A stretch of DNA of 64,000 nt from JAAYDY01 sp964500225 (GTDB lineage: Bacteria > Planctomycetota > Phycisphaerae > FEN-1346 > JAACEH01): assembly GCA_964500225.1 (NCBI GenBank), contig CAZCOA010000002.1, positions 105,073 to 169,072 of the forward strand, read 5' to 3'. The notes beneath the pieces were generated by a model, which saw only the letters and a list, made by a program, of their open reading frames with translations, ran no database searches and had not been told where the DNA came from. Shown here in pieces: positions 1 to 8,718 of this stretch. The position numbers were made by a program, and so were the translations under genes. Each line of letters begins with the position of its first letter. The stretch's first letter is position 1.

Positions 1-579
1 CGCGTGGCCGTGGTCGGCCCGACCGGCAGCGGCAAGACCACCCTGCTGCATCTGATGGTTGGTCTGCTGCGGCCGACGGCAGGGACAATCCGCCTCTTCG
101 GCCGGGCCAGGCACGAGGAATCCGACTTTGCAGAGATACGGGGCCGCGTGGGACTGCTTTTTCAGGATGCCGAGGACCAGCTTTTCTGCCCGACGGTGGC
201 CGAGGACGTGGCCTTCGGGCCCCTGAACCAAGGGAAGACTCGCGACCAGGCCGTCGAGATCGTCCGCCGCACGCTCGCGTCGCTGGGGCTCTCAGGCTAC
301 GAGGACCGCGTCACATACCGCCTGTCGGGCGGCGAAAAGCGGCTGGTGTCGCTCGCCACCGTGCTGGCGATGGAGCCGGAGATTCTGCTGCTGGACGAGC
401 CGACCGCCGGCCTGGACGATCGGACCATGGAACGGATCGTGGATATTCTGTCGCATTTGCCGCAAGCCATGGTGATCATTTCGCACCAAAAAGAGTTCCT
501 GCGGCAGGTGACGCAGGCGACGGTCCAGTTGCGAGACCGGCGTCTGACGCCCGGCGAACCCGACCGCGACAGCACGTAA
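1..579 (+). CDS. ABC transporter ATP-binding protein, cobalt/ECF type (CbiO/EcfA-like), 5'-truncated
   Basis: This is the ATPase subunit of an importer of the cobalt/nickel or energy-coupling-factor type, which powers uptake of a metal ion or vitamin at the inner membrane. The reading frame is already open at base 1, so the N-terminus lies outside the window. Visible motifs in order: Walker A GPTGSGKTT, Q-loop FQDAEDQLF followed by TVAEDVAFGPLN (a pattern typical of CbiO/EcfA), ABC signature LSGGEKR, Walker B ILLLDEPTAGLD, and the switch histidine in IISHQ. The visible part is 192 residues; the family is usually about 240-280. The membrane and substrate-binding partners must lie upstream. The substrate cannot be read from this subunit alone. 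Confidence 0.85.
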   Translation, partial: RVAVVGPTGSGKTTLLHLMVGLLRPTAGTIRLFGRARHEESDFAEIRGRVGLLFQDAEDQLFCPTVAEDVAFGPLNQGKTRDQAVEIVRRTLASLGLSGYEDRVTYRLSGGEKRLVSLATVLAMEPEILLLDEPTAGLDDRTMERIVDILSHLPQAMVIISHQKEFLRQVTQATVQLRDRRLTPGEPDRDST

Positions 580-817
580 CCCACTGCATTTCAACTCGTT
601 AAGAGTCACGCACCACGCTGTCGCGGGATCCTGCCGCCTGCCGCCCGGAGGAAATAGCCGGCTCGGTAACCCCGTTTTTCGGGCACGTCACGACAACGAT
701 TCTGCCGATATAGACCTCACGAAGCGACAACGTTGTATTGCGACATGCGAGGCCCCCGCCTGTGCCGTCGCAGTGGGTGCGCCTTCGCTGAATGCTGCCA
801 TCGGAGGTCACCACCGA

Positions 818-1825
818 ATGACCACAACCCGGACTCCGCCAACAACAAACCTCCGCAAGAGCTATATTCCGGTGCCTGTGGACCTGTTCGTTGAAGGTTC
901 CGTGCCGACATTTGCCCTGTATGCCCGCCCGCACGGGGCGGCCATCGAGTGCATCTGTCACAGCGGCGAGAGGCTGGACCGCGCGAGGCTGGACGAGGTG
1001 AAGGAGGCCGGCGCGCGGGTCTTCTATGTGGATACGGCCGAGCACCGCGCTTACCAGAAATATGCCGAGGCGGCCCTGAGCAACGTCGTCGGCCGCACCG
1101 ACCTATCCACCCCGAAAAAGGTGGAGATCTGCTACAACACGACGCGAGAGCTGATCCGCGAGGCCTTCGAATCGAGCAACCTGGAGCAGATGGTGGACAC
1201 CCACCGGGAAACGTGGGTGAACAACATGGTCAGCCTAATCTGTAGCGACGAGGCGGCCCTAGACAGTATGGTCGGCATGTTGTCGCACGACTACTACACC
1301 TACACGCACATGGTCAATGTGAGTGTGATGGTGACGGCCCTGGCCTATCGCCTCGGGTATCGCGACAAGGATCTCCTGCGGCAGATAGCCGGCGGAGGCC
1401 TCTTGCACGACATTGGCAAGACGAGTGTCCGCCCCGAGACGCTGAACAAAGTCGGTCGCCTGGCACCGGCGGAATGGGACGAACTCAAACGGCATCCGGA
1501 CCTGGGGTTGCAAGTGCTGCACAGCCGCCCGGGAATCAAGCCGCTGGAGCTGATGATGGTTCATCAGCACCACGAGAAGCTGGACGGCAGCGGTTATCCT
1601 CAGGGGCTGCTCGGGTCGGAAATCACCGCCGAAGCCCAGATAACGGCCGTGGTGGACATCTACGATGCGCTGACGTCGAAGCGTCCTTATCGCGAAGCAA
1701 TGCCTCACGAACGGGCCGCGACGATCCTCAGGGAAGAGGCCGCGGCCAAGATTAACCGCGACATGGTCGTGGCCTGGATCGATGCGGTGGAACGGATTCG
1801 GGCTCAGGAGCATCGGCATGAGTGA
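818..1825 (+). CDS. HD-GYP domain protein, probable cyclic-di-GMP phosphodiesterase
   Basis: The C-terminal half is an HD-GYP domain, which hydrolyses the second messenger cyclic di-GMP. Metal-binding and signature residues are intact: a conserved His near residue 164, HDIGK at 197-201, and HHEKLDGSGYP at 251-261 with the GYP-containing loop. The first 130 residues form an N-terminal domain often seen before HD-GYP but of unclear role; there is no signal peptide or membrane segment, so it should act in the cytoplasm. The ATG at 818 was chosen because GGAGG lies 10 bases upstream; an in-frame start at 773 has no such site. The stop overlaps the start of a PilZ gene by 8 bases, so a phosphodiesterase and a probable c-di-GMP receptor are translated together. 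Confidence 0.88.
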   Translation: MTTTRTPPTTNLRKSYIPVPVDLFVEGSVPTFALYARPHGAAIECICHSGERLDRARLDEVKEAGARVFYVDTAEHRAYQKYAEAALSNVVGRTDLSTPKKVEICYNTTRELIREAFESSNLEQMVDTHRETWVNNMVSLICSDEAALDSMVGMLSHDYYTYTHMVNVSVMVTALAYRLGYRDKDLLRQIAGGGLLHDIGKTSVRPETLNKVGRLAPAEWDELKRHPDLGLQVLHSRPGIKPLELMMVHQHHEKLDGSGYPQGLLGSEITAEAQITAVVDIYDALTSKRPYREAMPHERAATILREEAAAKINRDMVVAWIDAVERIRAQEHRHE

Positions 1826-2255
1826 AGAAACAGAAGCCCATCTCGACGCACTGCGCCGGACCTTGAAACGTCTGGTGGAGGACGAGGCGGACCGACCAGC
1901 CGCCAAAGGAGCCGAGAAACGACGGCATGATCGCCATCTCTATATGACGGAGGTGGAGGTTCGGTACGTCAAGCGGTACGAGCAGGTCAGCGACTGCCCG
2001 GACGAGTTCACGGCCATCACCAAAGACGTCAGCCGCAGCGGCATCAGCTTCATCCACGTGTATCAGATGTACGCCGGCGAGATCGTGCGGGTGGAGCTCA
2101 CGGTTCAAAACATCAGGAAACACCTGCTGGTGCGTATCGTCCGGTGCCGCCGCGCAGGGTTGAAGGTGTTCGACATTGCGGGTGTGTTCATTTCGCCGGA
2201 AGAGGCCCAGGCGGCCACCGAATCGCATCAGGGTGCGTCACAACAGCAGTCTTGA
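1818..2255 (+). CDS. PilZ domain protein, probable cyclic-di-GMP receptor
   Basis: A 145-residue protein whose central part matches PilZ, the small beta-barrel that binds cyclic di-GMP. The two ligand-binding motifs are recognisable: an arginine-rich RRHDR switch around residue 35 and DVSRSG (the DxSxxG motif) about 40 residues later. A charged, probably helical N-terminal stretch precedes the barrel. Its ATG lies inside the last codons of the HD-GYP gene (8-base overlap), a sign of translational coupling. What it controls (motility, adhesion or polysaccharide export are usual targets) cannot be told from this window. Confidence 0.8.
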   Translation: MSEETEAHLDALRRTLKRLVEDEADRPAAKGAEKRRHDRHLYMTEVEVRYVKRYEQVSDCPDEFTAITKDVSRSGISFIHVYQMYAGEIVRVELTVQNIRKHLLVRIVRCRRAGLKVFDIAGVFISPEEAQAATESHQGASQQQS

Positions 2256-2280
2256 CCGCCGGTCGCGCCGCCGCAGACCG

Positions 2281-3639
2281 TCAAACGTTCTCACCGGCCC
2301 GTCGCTGCAACTGTTCCAGGAACTCATCGAGCGGCATCTGCGGTCGCAGGTTGCCGCGGCGGTACGCCGGACGCGAGTCCAGGACGCCGAATCCCAGGGT
2401 GATCTCGCCCGTGTCCACGCCTGGACCCAGCACATGAAAATCGCTGCCGTGCGAAGCCGCCAGCAAGGACTTCCGCCCGGCGACTGCCGCGCCGACCGAC
2501 GCGTTGTACAACTTCACGGTCTCCAGCCAGTAAAGAACGTCCGTTTCGTTATCCCGGGCGCAAGCTACCTCGATACCGTCCAAGCCATAGGTCTCGGCCA
2601 GATTGAAGACGAGTTTGCGGACGGCCCCGAGCGATAGACGCCCCTTGGTGACGAGTTCCTTCGGGTGGGCCATGACCGTGGCCGCCGGAACGCCCGCACG
2701 CAAGGCGCTCCGCACCAGGGCGAACGACTCGGCCGTCAGGTCGGGCGTCTTGCCATGTGGCCGGCCGCCGCTCCAGGACTCCAGAAACGGCGTGACGACC
2801 TTCGTGTGGAACGTCCGCGGATCGTGAATGCGGAGCGACGACCGTTGTTCGGGCGACAGGCGAGCCAGCCCCAGCACGCAAAGTGTCCCCGGGAAATACG
2901 GTTGTCGGCCTTCGTACCAGCGGTCGTACTCCTCGAGGGTAATGAGCCGTTCGGCAGGCACCTTCTGACGCCGAAGCCACCGGTTCACGTGGTCCAGACA
3001 CGCCAGACTTTTCTCGTGCATCAGCGACTGCCGCCGCTTCAGGACACTGCGAAACCGCGATGAGCCGCTCGACTGCAGGTAGCTGAACAGCTTGCCCGCA
3101 TCGGGGAAATAAGCCAGAATCTCCAGGCCCGGCTGATCCGTGGAGAGTTCGACGCCGCAGATCACGCGGACCCCGATGAGCATTCCTTCACGAAACGCCT
3201 CGCGGCACCCGTCCACACTGTCGTGGTCGGTCAGGGCGATGGCATGCAGTCCCAGCACCCGCGCCAGCCATGGCAATTTCCGCGGCGGCACTTTGCCGTC
3301 GCTGACGCTGCTGTGCAGGTGGAGGTCGCCGCCCAGCACGCCCAGATCGGCCAGTTGGGCGATGCGATTTTCCGAAAAGCAACGGGCAGCCAGAAGTTCG
3401 GTGAGTTCCTGGTACGAGCCGGCCGCCTCCAAGGCGTCGCGCAGCACATAGAGCGCCCTCTCGAGTTCCTGGTACGCCTCCGGCGACGAGGCCGCACGCA
3501 CCTCCGGCCGCGGATGTGCTTCGGTCCTGTCGCCGACGGTGCTGCGCGAGGACATCCGCCTGGCACTATGACGCGTCGCCCGCTTGGCAACGCGCCGCGT
3601 GCGGCGCACCGGCTTGTTCGTAGCTCGCTTCGAGGGCAT
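2281..3639 (-). CDS. PHP-domain metal-dependent phosphoesterase with a basic N-terminal tail
   Basis: This 452-residue protein carries a PHP domain, a metal-dependent phosphoesterase fold found in DNA polymerase editing domains, histidinol phosphatases and nucleases. Metal-ligand motifs are visible: DLHLHS at 105-110, LTDHD at 136-140, CGVELS at 161-166, and late MAHPKE and GSDFH motifs. The region before the domain is odd: the first 28 residues contain about 12 Arg/Lys and no acidic residue, resembling a histone-H1-type tail that could bind nucleic acid. The ATG at 3639 follows an AAGGAACC site; the longer upstream frame is Arg/Pro-rich and unconvincing. The substrate is unknown. Confidence 0.75.
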   Translation of the reverse strand: MPSKRATNKPVRRTRRVAKRATRHSARRMSSRSTVGDRTEAHPRPEVRAASSPEAYQELERALYVLRDALEAAGSYQELTELLAARCFSENRIAQLADLGVLGGDLHLHSSVSDGKVPPRKLPWLARVLGLHAIALTDHDSVDGCREAFREGMLIGVRVICGVELSTDQPGLEILAYFPDAGKLFSYLQSSGSSRFRSVLKRRQSLMHEKSLACLDHVNRWLRRQKVPAERLITLEEYDRWYEGRQPYFPGTLCVLGLARLSPEQRSSLRIHDPRTFHTKVVTPFLESWSGGRPHGKTPDLTAESFALVRSALRAGVPAATVMAHPKELVTKGRLSLGAVRKLVFNLAETYGLDGIEVACARDNETDVLYWLETVKLYNASVGAAVAGRKSLLAASHGSDFHVLGPGVDTGEITLGFGVLDSRPAYRRGNLRPQMPLDEFLEQLQRRAGENV

Positions 3640-3672
3640 CCCGGTTCCTTCAAGACCTGACTCGGTGCGGCG

Positions 3673-3701
3673 ATTATGCCAGTCCCCCCTACAAAACTCA
3701 A
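3673..3701 (-). promoter_or_regulatory. Candidate sigma70-type promoter for the PHP gene
   Basis: On the minus strand TTGAGT is separated by 17 bases from CATAAT (five of six consensus bases). It lies about 35 bases upstream of the chosen PHP start. Confidence 0.55.
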
Positions 3702-3769
3702 AGGAAAACCAGCCCCTTGGGCGCGGCCGTCTAGGCCGCGTGGCCGAAAGACTGCCGCACCGCAGCCCC

Positions 3770-4714
3770 TCATTCGAGGCCGTCCGGCAACGTGGCCGCG
3801 GCGGCCAGAGCGACCAGGTTCTCGCGACACTCGGCAACCGTGCGGCAACCGACCAGGGCAAAGACGTTCAGCGGCTGTCGGAAGAGCCACGCCAGGGCCA
3901 CCTGCGGCACCGTCAGCCCGAGACGCGCGGCCACCTGCTCGATGCGGTCCAGGCGGCGGAAGTTCTCGTCTGTGCAATAGCTGCTGACGACCAGCTTCTC
4001 GATGGGGTCTTGGAACGTCTGGAGGTTGTCACGGCGGTAACGGCCGGTCAGGAACCCGCCGGCCAACGACGACCAGATCAGCAGCGCCATACCCGTCTCG
4101 GCATACCAGCGGCGGTCGGCCTCGCCGGCGGGACCGCTCAGGCTGATGCATCCGGGCCACGGAACCTCTCGCGGCACGGCCAGGCTCAGGTGCGGGCTGC
4201 TGGCGGCGAAGCCTGTGAGCCCGTGGGCGGCGGCGTACTCATTGGCGGCGCGGACGCGGGCGGCCGTCCAGTTCGATCCGCCGAACGCGCGGATACGGCC
4301 CGCCTCGCGGTGCGCATTCAGGGCCTCGACGATCGGCCCGACTTCGACCGACGGGTCGTCGCGATGCAACAGGTACAGGTCGATGTGGCCGGTCCTCAGC
4401 CGCTCGAGGCTCGTTGCCAGGTCGCTTGCGATGTCGGCCGGTGTCACGCGGGGGCGACCCTGTCGCGGGTGGGCTCCCTTGTCGATGATCACCACGCGGT
4501 CGCGCAGGCCGCGACGGTCGATCCATCCGCCCAGAACGATCTCGCTCTGCCCGCCGCCGTACACAAAGGCCGTGTCGAACGTGTTGCATCCCAGCTCGAA
4601 CACGCCGTCATACAGTTCCTCGAGTTCCGCCTGCCGGGCCAGGGTGTGGCCCTCGGTCCCCTGGACGAGCCGCGAGAGCGGCTTGTCGATTCCCGGCACG
4701 TGGCCGTAGTGCAT
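3770..4714 (-). CDS. Aldo/keto reductase
   Basis: An NAD(P)H-dependent carbonyl reductase or dehydrogenase of the (beta/alpha)8 aldo/keto reductase family, about 314 residues, cytoplasmic. The catalytic tetrad is identifiable: Asp47 in FDTAF, Tyr52 in VYGGG, Lys79 in IIDKG and His117 in LLHRDD. The GGSNW segment matches the family's substrate/cofactor-binding strand. An in-frame GTG two codons upstream, at 4720, is spaced 7 bases from AGGAG and could be the true start. The gene follows a Gfo/Idh/MocA oxidoreductase by only 41 bases on the same strand, so the pair probably forms an operon for oxidation of a sugar or polyol. Confidence 0.85.
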   Translation of the reverse strand: MHYGHVPGIDKPLSRLVQGTEGHTLARQAELEELYDGVFELGCNTFDTAFVYGGGQSEIVLGGWIDRRGLRDRVVIIDKGAHPRQGRPRVTPADIASDLATSLERLRTGHIDLYLLHRDDPSVEVGPIVEALNAHREAGRIRAFGGSNWTAARVRAANEYAAAHGLTGFAASSPHLSLAVPREVPWPGCISLSGPAGEADRRWYAETGMALLIWSSLAGGFLTGRYRRDNLQTFQDPIEKLVVSSYCTDENFRRLDRIEQVAARLGLTVPQVALAWLFRQPLNVFALVGCRTVAECRENLVALAAAATLPDGLE

Positions 4715-4755
4715 GGTCACGGCGTCTCTCCTTTCTTCCTTGCCGCCGTGGTCGA

Positions 4756-5742
4756 TCATTCCATCGGATAGGTCATGCCCCACTGGGCCCGGATGCGGTC
4801 CAGCGTGCGCATCACGGCCAGCGTTTCGTCCAGCGGTATCACGTCGCTTTCGGTCAATCCCTGCCGCAGGCACCGGACCACTTCGGCCACTTCACCCTCG
4901 TAACCGTTGCAGGCGTGCGGCAACTCGAACACCTGTTCCTGGCCGCCGCGAGGACAGAGGCTCAGCCGTTTCCCACACCACCAGGCCGTGTGCAGCCGGA
5001 TGTGGCCCGTGGTTCCCATGATCGTCGCTTCCATGGGCGAGAAGGTCCTTATGGCGGCAAACAGGCTCGCCATGCGCCCGCCGGGGTACTTCAGCACGTA
5101 GGCCGATTGCTCGTCCACGCCGGTAGAGCCGACGTCGGCCAGCGCGGCCACGTCGGTGGGCTCGCCGCCGAAGAGCATCGAGGCCAACGACACGGGGTAA
5201 ACACCCACGTCCAGCAGCGCGCCGCCGCCGAGGCCCGGATCGAACAGGCGACTGGTCGGATCCACTTCGCTGCGGAAGCCGAAGTCGGCCGCCACGAGCC
5301 GCACCTCGCCGATGGCGCCCTGGGCGATCAGCTCGCGCGTGCGGATCAGCGTCGGCAGAAACCGCGTCCACATGGCTTCCATCAGGAAAAGCTTGCGACG
5401 GCGGGCCAGGTCGATGACGGCCCGGGCCTGTGCGGCATTGATGGCGAACGGCTTTTCGCACAGGACGGCCTTGCCTGCTTCCAGCGCCAGGTGCGCATGC
5501 TCGGCGTGCATCGCGTGCGGCGTCGCGACGTAGATAACGTCCACATCCGGGTCGTCGGCCAGGGCCTTGTAGCTGCCGTGAGCCCGCCCGGCGGAGAACT
5601 CCGCGGCAAAGGCATCGGCTTTCTCGCGGCTGCGCGACGCCACGGCCGCCAGTTCCGCGCCGTCCGCGAAGTTCACGGCCTTGGCCACTTTCCGCGCGAT
5701 CTTGCCGCACCCGAGAACGCCCCAACGAATGGTTCTTTCCAT
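4756..5742 (-). CDS. Gfo/Idh/MocA family oxidoreductase
   Basis: A 328-residue NAD(P)-dependent sugar or polyol dehydrogenase-like protein. The N-terminal Rossmann fold shows GVLGCGKIA, and the signature CEKPFAIN carries the family's conserved catalytic lysine. The C-terminal alpha/beta domain supplies the sugar pocket. The ATG at 5742 is chosen because GGAGG sits 7 bases upstream; the frame extends further upstream but without a good site. It is the first gene of a two-gene unit with the downstream aldo/keto reductase. The substrate is unknown; inositol, glucose-fructose and 3-keto sugars are typical for the family. Confidence 0.87.
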   Translation of the reverse strand: MERTIRWGVLGCGKIARKVAKAVNFADGAELAAVASRSREKADAFAAEFSAGRAHGSYKALADDPDVDVIYVATPHAMHAEHAHLALEAGKAVLCEKPFAINAAQARAVIDLARRRKLFLMEAMWTRFLPTLIRTRELIAQGAIGEVRLVAADFGFRSEVDPTSRLFDPGLGGGALLDVGVYPVSLASMLFGGEPTDVAALADVGSTGVDEQSAYVLKYPGGRMASLFAAIRTFSPMEATIMGTTGHIRLHTAWWCGKRLSLCPRGGQEQVFELPHACNGYEGEVAEVVRCLRQGLTESDVIPLDETLAVMRTLDRIRAQWGMTYPME

Positions 5743-5991
5743 AGCATGGCCTCCGATTCTGCACGGCCCTGCGGCCCCTCGCCGCACTGCCCGACCGCTC
5801 GGAACTATTGTCGTTGGACAAGGAAAGATTGCAAGCCCGGACCCGCTTCTCGCACGGCCGGCCTCCGACATATGTGCTGCCCGTGTCCCCTGCCCGCCCG
5901 ACGCTTCGGAGCGTATTCTGTCGGTGCGACGCGGTGTATCGAACTGTTGCGGCAGACACAGAGAAGACAAAAAGCCGGGGCACACACGTGC

Positions 5992-6020
5992 TTGTGACGA
6001 CGGGAATATGACAGTAGAAT
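5992..6020 (+). promoter_or_regulatory. Candidate sigma70-type promoter for the HAD-IIA gene
   Basis: TTGTGA, 17 bases, TAGAAT (five of six). The start codon of the HAD-IIA gene lies about 50 bases downstream. Confidence 0.55.
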
Positions 6021-6076
6021 AACGACTTTCAACGGGCGGCGCGTCGCCGTCCGGGACATGCAGAACGAGGGGAGCC

Positions 6077-6865
6077 ATGGCGGACGAGTTGTTGAAGCAG
6101 GTGCGGAGCAAACGGGCCTTCATCTGCGACATGGACGGCGTTCTCTACCACGGCAACCGCCTGTTGCCGGGCGTCAAGGAATTCGTCGCCTGGTTGCAGC
6201 GCGAGGGCAAACAGTTTCTCTTCCTGACCAACAGCAGCGAGCGGTCGCCGCTGGACCTGGAGCGCAAGCTGGCCAATCTGGGCATTCAGGTCGGTGCGGA
6301 GCACTACTACACCAGCGCCCTGGCCACGGCCGGATTCCTGGCCTCGCAGCATCCCGGCGGCACGGCCTACGTCATCGGCGAAACCGGCCTGACCAACGCC
6401 CTGTACGATGTCGGGTTCTCGATGAACGACACCAATCCCGACTACGTCGTCATCGGCGAGACGCGATCCTACAGCTACGAACGCCTGGCCAAGGCCGTGC
6501 AACTGGTCAGCCGCGGCGCGCGGCTCATCGGCACCAATCCCGACATCTCCGGCCCGGTCGAGGACGGCATCGTCCCAGCCACCGGAGCCCTCGTTGCGCC
6601 GATCGAGCTGGCCACCGGCAAGAAGGCGTACTTCGTCGGCAAGCCGAACCCGCTCATGATGCGGCACGCCCTCAAGCGGCTCGGCTGCCGCCGCGAGGAG
6701 GCCGTCATCATCGGCGATCGTATGGACACGGATATCATCGCCGGGATCGAATCCGAAATAGAAACCGTCCTGGTCCTCACGGGGGTGACGTCGCGGGCCG
6801 ACCTGCCGCGATTCCCCTACGCCCCGCGTCTGGTCCTGGACGGCGTAGGCCAGATTGTGCCGTAG
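6077..6865 (+). CDS. HAD-IIA family hydrolase (NagD/phosphoglycolate phosphatase-like)
   Basis: A 262-residue sugar-phosphate or nucleotide phosphatase of the haloacid dehalogenase superfamily, subfamily IIA. Motif I DMDGV (Asp18 nucleophile, Asp20 acid/base) opens the protein, motif II is LTNSS, the conserved lysine is in FVGKPNP, and motif III is GDRMDTDI. The length is normal for NagD-like enzymes. A GAGGGGAG site precedes the ATG. It has its own promoter-like sequence and no obvious operon partner, so a housekeeping metabolite-repair role is likely but not proven. Confidence 0.87.
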   Translation: MADELLKQVRSKRAFICDMDGVLYHGNRLLPGVKEFVAWLQREGKQFLFLTNSSERSPLDLERKLANLGIQVGAEHYYTSALATAGFLASQHPGGTAYVIGETGLTNALYDVGFSMNDTNPDYVVIGETRSYSYERLAKAVQLVSRGARLIGTNPDISGPVEDGIVPATGALVAPIELATGKKAYFVGKPNPLMMRHALKRLGCRREEAVIIGDRMDTDIIAGIESEIETVLVLTGVTSRADLPRFPYAPRLVLDGVGQIVP

Positions 6866-6966
6866 GCGGCCGGCCTATGCCCGGGGCGTCGTCCGGGACT
6901 TCGCCGCACACGGCTGAAACTGTCAGGCGATGAGTTGTCTGCGGCACTAACGCGAAAGGGATTGAC

Positions 6967-7407
6967 ATGGCGCCAAGGGGCATCGTCCTTCTGGTGTTGG
7001 CGACGGGATGTCTGGCGATGGCGGGCGGATGCGCGAAGCCGCCGGCTCATCCGCTGGGCGATGGGGCCTTTGTGACCGAGAGCCGTGCGACGGAGATTGC
7101 CGCGGCGGTCGATGAGTTGTTCCGCCGCCGGTCGTGGCAGCTCACGGGCAACGACGAGCAGGAGCGGACGCTCGCCGATGGCACGACGGTGGCCGTGGCC
7201 GCCTATCAAGGGCGTACCATGATGGAACGTCCGGTGACGGTTCAAGTGCAATATGAACTCGGACAGCCCAGCCAGGTGCTTGTGCTGATCGGCGGCGAGC
7301 ACGACCGCGAGGCGGCCGGCGCGGCCATGGAACTGGAGAACCTGCTCAGCCGCAAGGCGTCCGCGCGCAGCCCGCGCGAGTTGCGTCCGGCAAGCCTCCC
7401 GAACTGA
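6967..7407 (+). CDS. Small exported protein, possible lipoprotein, unknown function
   Basis: A 146-residue protein beginning with a hydrophobic export signal and two candidate lipidation cysteines (Cys15 in LATGC, Cys22 in MAGGC). Neither is an ideal lipobox, because Leu is missing at position -3, so lipid modification is only likely. The mature part is a compact alpha/beta sequence of about 120 residues, including WQLTGNDEQERTLADGT and a C-terminal helix. I do not recognise the family. It lies about 100 bases downstream of the HAD-IIA gene on the same strand and could share its transcript. An AAAGGG site precedes the ATG. Confidence 0.7.
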   Translation: MAPRGIVLLVLATGCLAMAGGCAKPPAHPLGDGAFVTESRATEIAAAVDELFRRRSWQLTGNDEQERTLADGTTVAVAAYQGRTMMERPVTVQVQYELGQPSQVLVLIGGEHDREAAGAAMELENLLSRKASARSPRELRPASLPN

Positions 7408-7437
7408 CGGGCCCAGGGGGACGCCCCCCCTGGCCCG
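7408..7437. terminator. Strong GC hairpin between convergent genes
   Basis: GGGCCCAGGGGG and CCCCCCTGGCCC pair around a 3-4 base loop, directly after the stop of the small exported protein and before the end of the convergent PIG-L gene. There is no T-tract on either strand, so it may act as a roadblock or mRNA end-protecting hairpin rather than a classical intrinsic terminator. Confidence 0.5.
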
Positions 7438-7483
7438 CGCATAGGCCGACGAGTCGGCCGCGTCTCGAACTGTTCAGACGGGA

Positions 7484-8308
7484 CTAGCTCTTCAGAAATG
7501 GTATAAGCCGGCGAACGGTCGCCTTGTCCAGCGGTGCGCCGAAGGGGGAGGCCTGGATGCCTTCGGCGTACTGAATAGCCTTGCCGCGATCGGGACCATA
7601 CTGGGCCACCACGAGATCGCGCCACCGATTGGCAAAACCTTTCAGCCGCTCGCGGAACCGCTTTTCATTCCATCGCCGCCGCGCGGTGGCGCTCGTGGGC
7701 ACCTCATCCAGACAGTTCTGGTTGTAGGGAATCCACTCGTACCACTGCGACTCGTGGCAGCCGATCATCGCAAGCTTCTTGTCCATCACTGCCTCGACGT
7801 CCACGATCACATCGGGCCGGAACGACGAACTGGTGGTCACCCAACTGCACGCGTAGCCGTACACCGGGTTCCGCCGCAGGTGCGGCGTCAGCGGACACTG
7901 GCCGGGCACCGTGACCGAGTAGGCCGAGTCCTGCACAAGAATAGACGTGTAGCGGTGGTCGGGATGATAGTCGTCGGGCGTGTGCGTCAGGACGAGGTCG
8001 GGCTTGAACTCGCGGATCATGCGGATAACGTCCTTGCGGGCTTCCAACGTCGGCATCAGTTCGCCACAATGCTGATCGCGGACCAAGTACCGGATGCCAA
8101 GCACCTTGGCCGACCGTTGCGTTTCGGCGTAACGCCGCCGGGCCAACTCCCCGCCGCCCATCTGGTGATGGCCCGTGTCGCCGTTGGTCATCGAGGCAAA
8201 CTGCACCACGTGGCCGTGCTTGACGTACAGCGCGGCCAACCCGCCCGTCATGATGTCACAATCGTCTGGATGCGCCCCGATCACCAGCACTCTGACCTTC
8301 TTCGCCAC
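7484..8308 (-). CDS. PIG-L family deacetylase (LmbE-like)
   Basis: A 274-residue zinc-dependent deacetylase of the PIG-L/LmbE family, which removes acetyl groups from N-acetylglucosamine conjugates such as GlcNAc-inositol or bacillithiol precursors. The zinc and catalytic signature GAHPDDCD lies at 11-18 and the late zinc-binding His is in DYHPDHRYT around residue 117. No signal peptide is seen, so it is cytoplasmic. The start is a GTG at 8308, with AAGGAG 8 bases upstream. Planctomycete genomes often carry several such genes; the substrate here is unknown and no thiol-biosynthesis genes are adjacent. Confidence 0.87.
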   Translation of the reverse strand: MAKKVRVLVIGAHPDDCDIMTGGLAALYVKHGHVVQFASMTNGDTGHHQMGGGELARRRYAETQRSAKVLGIRYLVRDQHCGELMPTLEARKDVIRMIREFKPDLVLTHTPDDYHPDHRYTSILVQDSAYSVTVPGQCPLTPHLRRNPVYGYACSWVTTSSSFRPDVIVDVEAVMDKKLAMIGCHESQWYEWIPYNQNCLDEVPTSATARRRWNEKRFRERLKGFANRWRDLVVAQYGPDRGKAIQYAEGIQASPFGAPLDKATVRRLIPFLKS

Positions 8309-8718
8309 GATGACTCTCCTTCCGAGTCCTCGCCCGCGCCGCTCGCCGCAACGCTTCGACGAAGACGCGTCTCGCCGCGACGGTCACTGTATCCGCCGGC
8401 CTCCAGTCATGTCAAGGTCAAACGGCATCGGGGCAACGTCATGGACTGCGTGTACTATGTCCTGTGAGTCGCCCCCGGATGCCGGGAGCTGTACCTGCCC
8501 GGTCAGGCGTGCGGAATGGCTCATCCCCTGCGCACGGCTGCCCTCGACAGACTCGCCAATGGCGTCAAGCGACCCCGCCACCCATCCATTTTCCACTGGG
8601 AAAACCCAAATTGCCGCCCTACACTGGGCTTGTCATCCTCACCCGCGCAGCTCCCGATGGTGGCGTCCCTGTCTCGTGTGTGCGGCGGACCATTCGTGAC
8701 AACTGAAGGAGAACGCCC
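8309..8718. other. Intergenic region between two divergent genes
   Basis: This 410-base stretch separates the divergent PIG-L and zinc ribbon/pilin-like genes. It holds the PIG-L promoter candidate and a small perfect inverted repeat, TTTTCC-ACTG-GGAAAA at 8589-8604, which could be an operator for the plus-strand gene. Open frames here have no ribosome binding site or recognisable protein, and I call no gene. Confidence 0.5.
8386..8415 (-). promoter_or_regulatory. Candidate promoter for the PIG-L deacetylase gene
   Basis: Minus-strand TTGACA (perfect), 18 bases, TACAGT. It lies about 80 bases upstream of the GTG start. Confidence 0.5.

Noticed and set aside
580..817. Cyclic-di-GMP riboswitch before the HD-GYP gene
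   Set aside because: The leader does not show the conserved GEMM core sequences; only a ribosome binding site is supported.
3584..4771. A 395-codon plus-strand frame across the PHP/aldo-keto region
   Set aside because: It spans the start of one real gene and nearly all of another on the opposite strand, and its product has no domain signature.
8175..8699. Open frames in the 8.3-8.7 kb intergenic region
   Set aside because: Arg/Pro/Ser-rich products, no ribosome binding site, overlap with the PIG-L gene or its promoter.
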